From JANPIX01 sp031425195 (GTDB taxonomy: Bacteria; Pseudomonadota; Alphaproteobacteria; Rhodobacterales; Rhodobacteraceae): 64,000 nt of DNA. Position numbers and translations under genes: made by a program. Under the pieces are notes generated by a model. That model was given only the letters and a program-made list of their open reading frames with translations, did not search any database and was not told the origin of the DNA. Position 1 is the first letter of the stretch. Each line of letters begins with the position of its first letter. Location: positions 118,706-182,705 of the forward strand of contig JANPIX010000018.1 of the NCBI GenBank assembly GCA_031425195.1, written 5' to 3'. This document shows, in pieces, positions 18,206 through 25,346 of this stretch.

Positions 18206-18382
18206 GAAGGATCCAGTTATTGGAGTTGGCGAACTGCGGCGTTCCACGTGCAGATGACGCATCCGTAGGGCATCAATATGGCGTCATCAACTTTCCCGGC
18301 GGATGCCGCCATCACGGGTCCCCGGCAAACCCCCCGCTGCGCTGGCTTCCCCCTTTTGCGAACACCTGCTATCTGTGCCCAC

Positions 18383-19048
18383 ATGAAACTGACGATCCCG
18401 AACACATTGACGATCCTCAGGCTGTTCGCAGCACCCGGTGTCGCCGTGATGTTCCTTTATTTCCATCGCCCTTGGGCCGACTGGTTTGCCCTGACACTGT
18501 TCGTCGGCGCGGCGATCACCGATTGGTTCGACGGTTATCTTGCGCGTTTGTGGAAACAGGAAAGCAAGTTCGGCGCGATGCTTGATCCGATTGCCGACAA
18601 GGCGATGGTGGTCATCGCGATCATGGTGATCACGGGTTACAACGGGATGAACCCCTGGCTGATATTGCCGGCGACGGTGATCCTGTTTCGCGAAGTGTTC
18701 GTATCGGGCCTGCGTGAGTTTCTTGGCGAAAAAGCAGGGCTGTTGCAGGTAACGCCGCTTGCGAAATGGAAGACCACTTTGCAGATGGTGGCCATTGCTG
18801 TGCTGTTTTTGGGCACCGGGCTTGAGTATCTGAACGGCGTGGCAATGCAGGGTATGACACCCGACCAATACGCACAGGCGGTAAGTGCCGGCCTTGCCGA
18901 CCCGATCCGCGCTTGCGGCAAACGCGACTGTGCATCGTTTGCCGGGTTGGCGGGGCTGATCCTGATCTGGGTGGCCGCTGGCCTGACGGCGGCGACCGGG
19001 TTTGATTATTTCCGAAAGGCGCTGCCGCATTTGCAGGGCCGCAAATGA
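18383..19048 (+). CDS. pgsA: CDP-diacylglycerol--glycerol-3-phosphate 3-phosphatidyltransferase
   Basis: A 221-aa inner-membrane enzyme making phosphatidylglycerol phosphate. MKLTIPNTLTILRLFAAPG is the usual N-terminus. The CDP-alcohol phosphotransferase motif DWFDGYLARLWKQESKFGAMLDPIADK is intact (spacing D-G-x2-A-R-x8-G-x3-D-x3-D). Several hydrophobic helices follow. The start at 18383 is set by the family N-terminus. Its stop overlaps moaD (ATGA at 19045-19048). Confidence 0.93.
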   Translation: MKLTIPNTLTILRLFAAPGVAVMFLYFHRPWADWFALTLFVGAAITDWFDGYLARLWKQESKFGAMLDPIADKAMVVIAIMVITGYNGMNPWLILPATVILFREVFVSGLREFLGEKAGLLQVTPLAKWKTTLQMVAIAVLFLGTGLEYLNGVAMQGMTPDQYAQAVSAGLADPIRACGKRDCASFAGLAGLILIWVAAGLTAATGFDYFRKALPHLQGRK

Positions 19049-19293
19049 TTGACGTGCTGTATTTCGCCTGGGTGCGCGAACGGATCGGCCTGCCGAAAGA
19101 ACGGCTGGAGACGTCGGCGGTGACTGTGCGCGACCTGATCGCAGAACTTCGCACGCGCGAAGAACGCTATGAACTCGCGTTTTCCGATCTGCGCAGTCTG
19201 CGCGTGGCGGTGGATCAGGAGCTTGCGGATTTTGATGCCCCTTTGGCTGGCGTGCAGGAAGTTGCGTTTTTTCCGCCCATGACGGGTGGCTGA
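19045..19293 (+). CDS. moaD: Molybdopterin synthase small (sulfur carrier) subunit
   Basis: An 82-aa ubiquitin-fold protein ending in the required FFPPMTGG, whose terminal Gly-Gly is thiocarboxylated to donate sulfur to precursor Z. Usual family length. It is coupled to pgsA upstream and sits two bases from the moaE start. The molybdopterin made here is the cofactor precursor that the fds formate dehydrogenase in this window needs. Confidence 0.93.
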   Translation: MIDVLYFAWVRERIGLPKERLETSAVTVRDLIAELRTREERYELAFSDLRSLRVAVDQELADFDAPLAGVQEVAFFPPMTGG

Positions 19294-19294
19294 C

Positions 19295-19744
19295 ATGCAC
19301 GTTTCGGTGCAGGCAGAACCCTTTGACGCGGGCGCCGAACTGAACCGCTTTACCGCGCAGGTGGCAGGTGCCGGGGCCGTGGTCACCTTTACGGGGATCG
19401 TGCGGGATACGGCAGGCGTGCTGTCGGGGATGGAAATCGAGCATTACCCCGGCATGACGGAACGCGCGATCCGTGCCATGCAGAATGAGGCAACGGCGCG
19501 CTGGGCGCTTTGCGGCTGTCTTGTGATCCATCGGTACGGCGCTTTGCGTGTGGGCGAACCGATCATGATGGTCGCCACCGCAGCACCGCACCGGGCAGCT
19601 GCATTCGAGGCGGCCGAATTTCTGATGGATTACCTGAAATCCCGCGCCCCGTTCTGGAAAAAGGAACAGGCCGCAGGGGGATCAGACTGGGTGGCGGCAC
19701 AAGACGCCGACGAGACGGCGCTTTGCCGATGGCAAAAAGACTGA
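19295..19744 (+). CDS. moaE: Molybdopterin synthase catalytic (large) subunit
   Basis: A 149-aa partner of MoaD that converts cyclic pyranopterin monophosphate to molybdopterin. Recognisable motifs are VVTFTGIVRD, LEIEHY-like MEIEHYPGMTERAI, IHRYGALRVGEP, HRAAAFEAAEFLMDYLK, and SRAPFWKKE with the catalytic Lys pair. The ATG at 19295, just after the moaD TGA, is preferred over an in-frame GTG nine bases upstream that overlaps moaD. Confidence 0.93.
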   Translation: MHVSVQAEPFDAGAELNRFTAQVAGAGAVVTFTGIVRDTAGVLSGMEIEHYPGMTERAIRAMQNEATARWALCGCLVIHRYGALRVGEPIMMVATAAPHRAAAFEAAEFLMDYLKSRAPFWKKEQAAGGSDWVAAQDADETALCRWQKD

Positions 19745-19781
19745 CACCGGGCACAAAGGCCAAGTGTCAGGTTCGGCCTGA

Positions 19782-20105
19782 TTAAAAGTCGAACAATTCG
19801 CCCAGAAAGCTTTCGCGTTTCTTGTACCGTTTGCCACCGCGGTAGTCATCGTCATCGTCATAACGACGACCGTCATCGCGATGACGCGGCGGGGCGGCAC
19901 CGGCCGGGGGTTGCTGATACACCGGTGGCGCTGCGGACACCGGCGCGGCAGGTGAGGCCATCGGGGCGGACACACCGGCACGTTCGATGATCTTGTCCAG
20001 TTCGCCGCGATCAAGCCAGACACCACGGCATTTGGGGCAATAATCGATCTCGACCCCGCCTCTGTCCGCCATGACCAGTGTTTCGTTGTCTACCGGGCAA
20101 CGCAT
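19782..20105 (-). CDS. TFIIB-type zinc-ribbon protein
   Basis: A 107-aa protein with an N-terminal zf-TFIIB ribbon (MRCPVDNETL...YCPKCRGVWLDRGELD) that supplies four Cys ligands. A Pro/Ala-rich linker and an Asp-rich then basic C-terminus (RYDDDDDYRGGKRYKKR) follow. GGAGG lies six bases upstream of the chosen ATG. The reading frame stays open far upstream, but that part is antisense to the creatinase gene and has no family features. Role unknown; such proteins are common in proteobacteria. Confidence 0.82.
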   Translation of the reverse strand: MRCPVDNETLVMADRGGVEIDYCPKCRGVWLDRGELDKIIERAGVSAPMASPAAPVSAAPPVYQQPPAGAAPPRHRDDGRRYDDDDDYRGGKRYKKRESFLGELFDF

Positions 20106-20336
20106 TGCAACCTCCATGTTTTCCTGTGGGTCAAATGGGGATTGCGCTGGCGAATGCAAGATAGATCGGTGTGATCGCTGTTGCCAAAGCGCTGACTGCG
20201 CGGCATTGTCGCGCGCAGGTCTTGGCGATGGCGTCGCCGCAGGGGTCTGCCCCGCAACCTGCTGGTGCGTCAGCTTTCGTCCTGTACGCCGGGATCTTTC
20301 GGGGTTCATCGCGGGCCCGTTTTTCAAGGGTCTGAC

Positions 20337-21542
20337 ATGAACCGTCCAGAACACTACCGATTTCACAATGGCACCAAGTCGAACCTGCCGTTCGCCGTTT
20401 CCGAATACGAAGACCGCCTGCAAGGCCTGCGCGACATCATGGAGTTGCACAGTCTTGATGCCATCGTGCTGACGTCGATGCACAACGTCGCCTATTACTC
20501 CGGCTTTCTTTATTGCAGCTTTGGCCGTCCCTATGCCTGCGTCGTTACTGCCACCGAATGTGTGACAGTTAGCGCCGGAATTGATGCGGGTCAGCCGTGG
20601 CGACGGTCCGTGGGTGACAACATCACCTACACCGACTGGCAGCGCGACAATTTCTGGCGTGTGGTCGCCGGGGTTGTTGGCACAGGTAAGGCGGTTGGCT
20701 GCGAAGCGGATCACCTGACCATGCTGCAGGCCGAAAAGCTCAATCATTTTCTGGGACCCAAGCGCGGCATGGACATCGCCCCTGCAACGATGCAGCAGCG
20801 GATGATCAAATCCGCGGCCGAGGTGGCGCTGATCAAGGCGGGTGCGCAGGTGGCTGACGTGGGCGGCTATGCCATCCGAGATGCGGTTCGCGAAGGTGTA
20901 CGCGAAATCGACGTGGCCATGGCGGGGCGCGACGCGATGGAGGCGGAAATCGCCAAGCGGTTCCCCGATGCGGAATACCGCGACACATGGGTCTGGTTCC
21001 AGTCCGGCATCAATACCGACGGCGCGCATAACCCAGTGACAAGCCGCACCCTGCGGCGGGGTGACATCCTGTCGTTGAACTGTTTCCCGATGATTTCAGG
21101 ATATTACACCGCCTTGGAACGCACCATGTTCGTGGGCGAAGTCGACCCAGCCAGCCTGAAAGTGTGGGAGGCGAATGTGGCCGCCCATGAATTCGGCATG
21201 GATCTTCTGAAGGCCGGAAACTCTTGTTCGGCCATCACAGCCCATATCAACGAGTTTCTGGCGGATCGGCAGATGCTTCAATACCGGACCTTCGGCTATG
21301 GTCACAGCTTTGGCGTGCTGTCGCACTATTATGGCCGCGAGGCCGGGCTGGAACTTCGCGAGGATATCGACACGGTGCTGGAGCCCGGCATGGTGATCAG
21401 TATGGAGCCGATGCTGACGATTCCCGAAGGCCAGCCCGGCGCGGGAGGATACCGCGAACACGATATCTTTGTCGTGACCGAAGAGGGGAATGAAAACATC
21501 ACGGGCTATCCCTATGGGCCAGATTTCAACGTGGTTGGCTGA
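20337..21542 (+). CDS. Creatinase (creatine amidinohydrolase)
   Basis: A 401-aa M24-fold enzyme expected to hydrolyse creatine to sarcosine and urea. It agrees closely with the creatinase pattern I recall from Pseudomonas: SGFLYCSFGRPYA, AGQPWRR, ITYTDWQRDNFW, WFQSGINTDGAHNPVT (catalytic His at residue 231), ILSLNCFPMISGYYTALERT and FGYGHSFG...HYYGREAGLELRED. Length matches too (about 400). Unlike M24 aminopeptidases, the fold in creatinase needs no metal. AAGGG precedes the ATG by six bases. It stands alone, with no sarcosine oxidase or creatininase nearby. Confidence 0.9.
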   Translation: MNRPEHYRFHNGTKSNLPFAVSEYEDRLQGLRDIMELHSLDAIVLTSMHNVAYYSGFLYCSFGRPYACVVTATECVTVSAGIDAGQPWRRSVGDNITYTDWQRDNFWRVVAGVVGTGKAVGCEADHLTMLQAEKLNHFLGPKRGMDIAPATMQQRMIKSAAEVALIKAGAQVADVGGYAIRDAVREGVREIDVAMAGRDAMEAEIAKRFPDAEYRDTWVWFQSGINTDGAHNPVTSRTLRRGDILSLNCFPMISGYYTALERTMFVGEVDPASLKVWEANVAAHEFGMDLLKAGNSCSAITAHINEFLADRQMLQYRTFGYGHSFGVLSHYYGREAGLELREDIDTVLEPGMVISMEPMLTIPEGQPGAGGYREHDIFVVTEEGNENITGYPYGPDFNVVG

Positions 21543-21693
21543 TCCAAAGGCAGCAAGAGGTATTTGGGCGGCCTTAACCAAGACGGTGGGCAACGTTGAC
21601 CGGCTATTTTCAGGGCATGTTGAATAACCCCTTGACGCCGGTGGCTTTCACGGCGTTTCCCTTGGCGATCATCTCAAGCTGAAGGCTGCCGCC

Positions 21694-22503
21694 GTGCTTT
21701 ATCTTCTTTCCAGATTGACCCCTGTTGCGTTGCTCCTGGCCATTGCGGCCTGCGCCCCAACGCCACCCCCCGGCCCGCCACCGCCCGTACCGGGCTATGA
21801 AGGTTTTCAGGACGGCGAGTTCTATATCGCGCCTGTGCCCGCCAAATACCTGCCGGAACATGTTCGCCGTCGTGAAATCGGCTGGGTGGGCGATGAACGC
21901 CCCGGTGATATTGTCGTGGATACCCACGCGCGGGTTCTTTACTTCATGCTCGAACCCGGAAAGGCAATGAGATACACCATCGCCGTCGGTCGCGAAGGGA
22001 TGGGCTTTGCGGGCAACGGCACCATACAGCGCAAGCAGGAATGGCCAAGCTGGACGCCAACGGCCAATATGGTGCGCACCCGCCCTGACCTGTACGCCGA
22101 CTATGCAGGCGGCCTTCCGGGTGGTCTGATGAACCCGCTGGGCGCGCGGGCGATGTATCTGTATCGTGGTGGTCGCGACACCTACTTCCGTATTCATGGC
22201 ACGCAGGAAGTGTCGTCGATCGGGCGCGCCACGTCTGCTGGCTGTATCCGGTTGTTCAATCAGGATGCGATTGATCTGTATAACCGGGTCCAGCTTGGCA
22301 CCCGCGTCCATGTGCGGACACTTGCCGAATCCCTTCAATGGGAAGGCACGTTCATCGAGGATGCGGATGGCCTGATGGTGCGTGACACGCCCGAAAACGC
22401 AGCCGCCGTGGCAGCAGAGCTTGCCCGTCGCGCCGCCGAAGCGGCGACAGCGACAAGCGCCGCGCGTGAAGCGGAATTGAACGGAACAGCCCAGCAGGGC
22501 TGA
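21694..22503 (+). CDS. L,D-transpeptidase (YkuD domain) lipoprotein
   Basis: A 269-aa lipoprotein. The N-terminus (LLLAIAACAP) has a lipobox with Cys, then a proline-rich linker. The YkuD domain spans roughly residues 65-200, with HGTQEVSSIGRATSAGCIRL supplying the conserved His and catalytic Cys. It should form 3-3 peptidoglycan cross-links or attach proteins to peptidoglycan in the periplasm. The first usable start is GTG at 21694, with GAAGG eight bases upstream. The C-terminal ~40 residues are an Ala-rich helix. A strong terminator follows. Confidence 0.88.
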   Translation: MLYLLSRLTPVALLLAIAACAPTPPPGPPPPVPGYEGFQDGEFYIAPVPAKYLPEHVRRREIGWVGDERPGDIVVDTHARVLYFMLEPGKAMRYTIAVGREGMGFAGNGTIQRKQEWPSWTPTANMVRTRPDLYADYAGGLPGGLMNPLGARAMYLYRGGRDTYFRIHGTQEVSSIGRATSAGCIRLFNQDAIDLYNRVQLGTRVHVRTLAESLQWEGTFIEDADGLMVRDTPENAAAVAAELARRAAEAATATSAAREAELNGTAQQG

Positions 22504-22518
22504 TCCTTTCGCGCAAAC

Positions 22519-22554
22519 AAAAAGGCCTGCCTGATGTGTCAGGCAGGCCTTTTT
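22519..22554. terminator. Bidirectional rho-independent terminator
   Basis: A perfect 16-bp inverted repeat, AAAAAGGCCTGCCTGA paired with its complement around a TGTG loop, with A and T runs at the two ends. It lies between the convergent L,D-transpeptidase and YbjN genes and can serve both. Confidence 0.92.
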
Positions 22555-22572
22555 CATGCCCGCAAAATACCG

Positions 22573-23037
22573 CTACCAGTCGATGTGTTTCTGAAAATCG
22601 GCCAGCAGTGTTTCCCACGAGCCGAGCGAATCGCTGAACCCTTCTGGGCTGATCCCGCCGCCAAACAGGTTGATGTCCATCTCGATATAGGGGTCACCTT
22701 CGTTGTCGATATAGACCTTGCCATACCGTTTCCGGGTGTTCCAATCGTTGACGGAACTCAGGTTCAGGCCGCTATCCAGATCGAAACCGGCCGAAAACTG
22801 GATCGACGAACAGTCTTTCCCATCGGTGCAACTGTAAAAATAGATCGAGAAGTTCGCCCCCGCCGCAGCGGATTCGATCTTGGGGTCGCCCGTGTCATCC
22901 TTTGTCAGTGTGGCCCGATATCCCAGTTCTTTCAACAAATCTGCGATGGCCTGCGGGTTGTCGGCCACCACCGGCGCGGCAAGGGCGGGGCCACCCGCGG
23001 CCAGTGCCAGAACAATTGAAAATGCTTTTAACGTCAT
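22573..23037 (-). CDS. Secreted YbjN-domain protein
   Basis: A 154-aa exported protein. A signal peptide (MTLKAFSIVLALAAGGPALA) is followed by a YbjN-like sensory/chaperone-type fold: NPQAIADLLKELGYRATL, FSIYFYSCTDGKDCSSIQF and VNDWNTRKRYGKVYID. The two Cys in SCTDGKDC could form a disulfide. GGAGGAGG upstream of the ATG at 23037 supports the start. Biochemical role of the family is unclear. Confidence 0.8.
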   Translation of the reverse strand: MTLKAFSIVLALAAGGPALAAPVVADNPQAIADLLKELGYRATLTKDDTGDPKIESAAAGANFSIYFYSCTDGKDCSSIQFSAGFDLDSGLNLSSVNDWNTRKRYGKVYIDNEGDPYIEMDINLFGGGISPEGFSDSLGSWETLLADFQKHIDW

Positions 23038-23103
23038 GCAGTCCTCCTCCAATAACTTTGGCGTATGGTGACGCGGCGTAAAGGATCGGTCAACTGCCTT
23101 GGG

Positions 23104-23445
23104 TCACAGGCGGATGACGTAATCTTTCAACGTGGCCTCGCAAACTTCCCATGTGCCGACAAAGCCAGGGCGTATGATCCAGCTGTCGCCCGCTTTCAAA
23201 TTGACCGCGACGCCGTTGTCGTCCGTCACGATGGACACGCCTTCGATCATGCGGAAATACTCCCATTCAGAATAGGACACTCGCCATTTGCCGGGCGTCG
23301 AATGCCAAAGCCCGCAGTAAAGCCCGTCACGGTCTTCGACGTTCCAGCTCGTGTGAACAGGGTCGCCCGACAGCAAACGCGCCGGGTCTGGCCGTTCGGT
23401 CACTGGCGACGCCGACGTGCGGTTAACTGGGACGAACAAGGTCAT
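23104..23445 (-). CDS. Cupin domain protein (Cupin_3/DUF861-like)
   Basis: A 113-aa single-domain cupin. The beta-barrel motifs are GLWHSTPGKWRVSYSEWEY and the second motif DSWIIRPGFVGTWEV. The Trp-rich pattern (SWIIRPGFxGTWE) is that of the DUF861/ureidoglycolate-type cupins. Metal-ligand histidines are sparse, so catalysis is uncertain. Substrate unknown. Confidence 0.78.
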   Translation of the reverse strand: MTLFVPVNRTSASPVTERPDPARLLSGDPVHTSWNVEDRDGLYCGLWHSTPGKWRVSYSEWEYFRMIEGVSIVTDDNGVAVNLKAGDSWIIRPGFVGTWEVCEATLKDYVIRL

Positions 23446-23664
23446 GCTGTGTCTTTCAACGTTTGGCTGATGTCACAGTGACGTCAATGCTACTGCGAAT
23501 TGCAAGCTGCCAAACTCACCCGGCGCGGGATAAGCAGGAACAGGCCGATGCGCGCTTAGCCCGACATGGGAGTGGCGGAAATGGTGCCCCTGAATGCGAC
23601 GTGCTGGAAAAGCCCGCCACGGGATTGTATGCAGAACCCAGACCCCAAGAAGGACCTGCCGCGA

Positions 23665-24504
23665 ATGAGCGTTTCCTCTCCTGTCCGCCCAGTTCTTCCT
23701 GTCGACATCCAGTCTCGCAAGGGCCGGGAAAAACTGGTCGTGCTGACGGCCTACACGACCCCCGTCGCCCGGCTTGTCGATGCGCACTGCGATGTGGCGC
23801 TAGTGGGGGACAGTCTGGGAATGGTGATCCACGGCCTGCCCTCCACCCTTGGCGTCACGATGGACATGATGATTCTGCACGGGCGCGCCGTCATGCGGGG
23901 ACTGACCCGGGCAATGGGTGTGATTGACCTGCCGTTCGGAAGTTACGAACAAAGCCCGCAGCAGGCGTTTCAAAGTGCCAGTCGCCTGATGGCGGAAACC
24001 GGTGTGCCTGCGGTCAAGCTTGAAGGCGGGCAGCACATGGCCAAAACCATTGCCTTTCTGGTGGCGCGCGGGGTGCCTGTCATGGCTCATGTCGGGCTGA
24101 CGCCCCAGTCGGTCAATACACTGGGCGGTTACAAGGTAGTCGGCCGCGATGGCGAAGCGACAAAGGTGATGGCCGACGCTGAGGCGGTTCAGGCGGCTGG
24201 GGCGTTCTCTGTCGTGCTGGAAAAAGTGCCGGAAAACCTCGCAGCAAGGATTACGCAGACACTGCACATACCCACCATCGGCATCGGGGCCGGTTTGCAT
24301 TGCGACGGTCAGGTTCTTGTCGTCGATGACATGCTTGGGCTGTTCACAGATTTTCGTCCCAAGTTCGTCAAACGCTATGCCGAACTGGGCTCTGCCGCCG
24401 CAGATGCCATTGCCGCCTATGCCGCAGATGTGCGCGGTGGCACCTTCCCCGGGCCGGAACATGGATTTCCCGACGTCCTTGCCCCGGCCAAGGGCAAACC
24501 CTGA
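23665..24504 (+). CDS. panB: 3-methyl-2-oxobutanoate hydroxymethyltransferase
   Basis: A 279-aa TIM-barrel enzyme transferring a hydroxymethyl group from methylene-THF to ketoisovalerate, the first step of pantothenate synthesis. Motifs: LTAYTTPVARLVD, VGDSLGMVIHG (metal-binding Asp), AVKLEGGQHMAKTI, VMAHVGLTPQSVNTLGGYKV and IPTIGIGAGLHCDGQVLV. The ATG at 23665 was chosen because homology begins there, with GAAGGA upstream; in-frame upstream codons are non-conserved. Its stop overlaps panC by one base (TGATG). Confidence 0.95.
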   Translation: MSVSSPVRPVLPVDIQSRKGREKLVVLTAYTTPVARLVDAHCDVALVGDSLGMVIHGLPSTLGVTMDMMILHGRAVMRGLTRAMGVIDLPFGSYEQSPQQAFQSASRLMAETGVPAVKLEGGQHMAKTIAFLVARGVPVMAHVGLTPQSVNTLGGYKVVGRDGEATKVMADAEAVQAAGAFSVVLEKVPENLAARITQTLHIPTIGIGAGLHCDGQVLVVDDMLGLFTDFRPKFVKRYAELGSAAADAIAAYAADVRGGTFPGPEHGFPDVLAPAKGKP

Positions 24505-25346
24505 TGGCACCTATTGTGCGGGATGTGACGACGCTTCGGGCGATGGTGGCCGGGTGGCGTGCTGCTGGGGATGTGGTTGGCGTGGTGCCGACAATGGGCG
24601 CGCTTCACGAAGGGCATCTGGCCCTTGTCCGCGCGGCCAAGGTCGATTGCGCGCGTGTGATCGTCACGATTTTCGTCAATCCGACCCAGTTCAACAATCC
24701 GGAAGACCTGAAGAAATACCCGCGCACCGAACAGGCGGACGCGGCACTTCTGGCCACCATTGGCGTCGACGTGATTTTCGCGCCTGTGGCCAAAACGGTC
24801 TATCCGCCCGGCTTTGCCACGACAGTGACAGTTTCGGGGGTAGCGGACCCGCTGGAAGGCGCGCGGCGCCCCGGCCATTTCGCTGGTGTGGCAACAGTGG
24901 TCGCCAAACTGTTCGGCATGACGCAGGCGCAGCGCGCCTATTTCGGGCAAAAGGATTGGCAGCAACTCGCCGTCATCCGCCGCATGGTGGCGGACCTTGA
25001 TCTTGCGGTTGACGTGATCGGCGTCAAAACCGTGCGCGACGCGGGTGGACTTGCATTGTCGTCGCGTAATGCGCGGCTGGATCCTGCGGCGCGGACGCGC
25101 GCTGCGGCACTGTACGCCGCCATGGCGCACGCATCACAAGAGATCGCTGCGGGGGGCGACGTTGAAATCGCGTTGCAGGCGGCAATCGCACGCGTCCTGC
25201 AGGCGGGTTTTGACAGTGTCGAATATCTGGAACTGCGCAGCGCTGATTTGCTGGTACCGATGAAACGGCTCGACCGCCCGGCACGGTTGCTCGCCGCCGC
25301 CTGGATCGGCGGAGTGCGCCTGATCGACAACGTCGCCGTCGGCTAG
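24504..25346 (+). CDS. panC: Pantothenate synthetase
   Basis: A 280-aa ATP-dependent ligase joining pantoate and beta-alanine. VGVVPTMGALHEGHLALVRAA holds the HIGH-type motif. Also visible are FVNPTQFNNPEDLKKYPR, FGQKDWQQLAVIRRMV and the KMSKS-like ALSSRNARLD. It forms a two-gene operon with panB. Its TAG overlaps the stop of the convergent nucleotidyltransferase gene. Confidence 0.96.
   Translation: MAPIVRDVTTLRAMVAGWRAAGDVVGVVPTMGALHEGHLALVRAAKVDCARVIVTIFVNPTQFNNPEDLKKYPRTEQADAALLATIGVDVIFAPVAKTVYPPGFATTVTVSGVADPLEGARRPGHFAGVATVVAKLFGMTQAQRAYFGQKDWQQLAVIRRMVADLDLAVDVIGVKTVRDAGGLALSSRNARLDPAARTRAAALYAAMAHASQEIAAGGDVEIALQAAIARVLQAGFDSVEYLELRSADLLVPMKRLDRPARLLAAAWIGGVRLIDNVAVG

Noticed and set aside
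18287..19591. 434-codon minus-strand frame opposite pgsA-moaD-moaE
   Set aside because: Composition artefact; the plus-strand genes have intact catalytic motifs.
19782..21029. 415-codon minus-strand open frame containing the zinc-ribbon protein at its end
   Set aside because: Only the last 107 codons have family features and a GGAGG start signal. The rest is antisense to the creatinase gene and open only because of high GC.
20337..21542. Reading the M24-fold protein as a methionine aminopeptidase or Xaa-Pro dipeptidase
   Set aside because: The metal-ligand set of those enzymes is replaced by the creatinase-specific INTDGAHNP and CSFGRPYA patterns.
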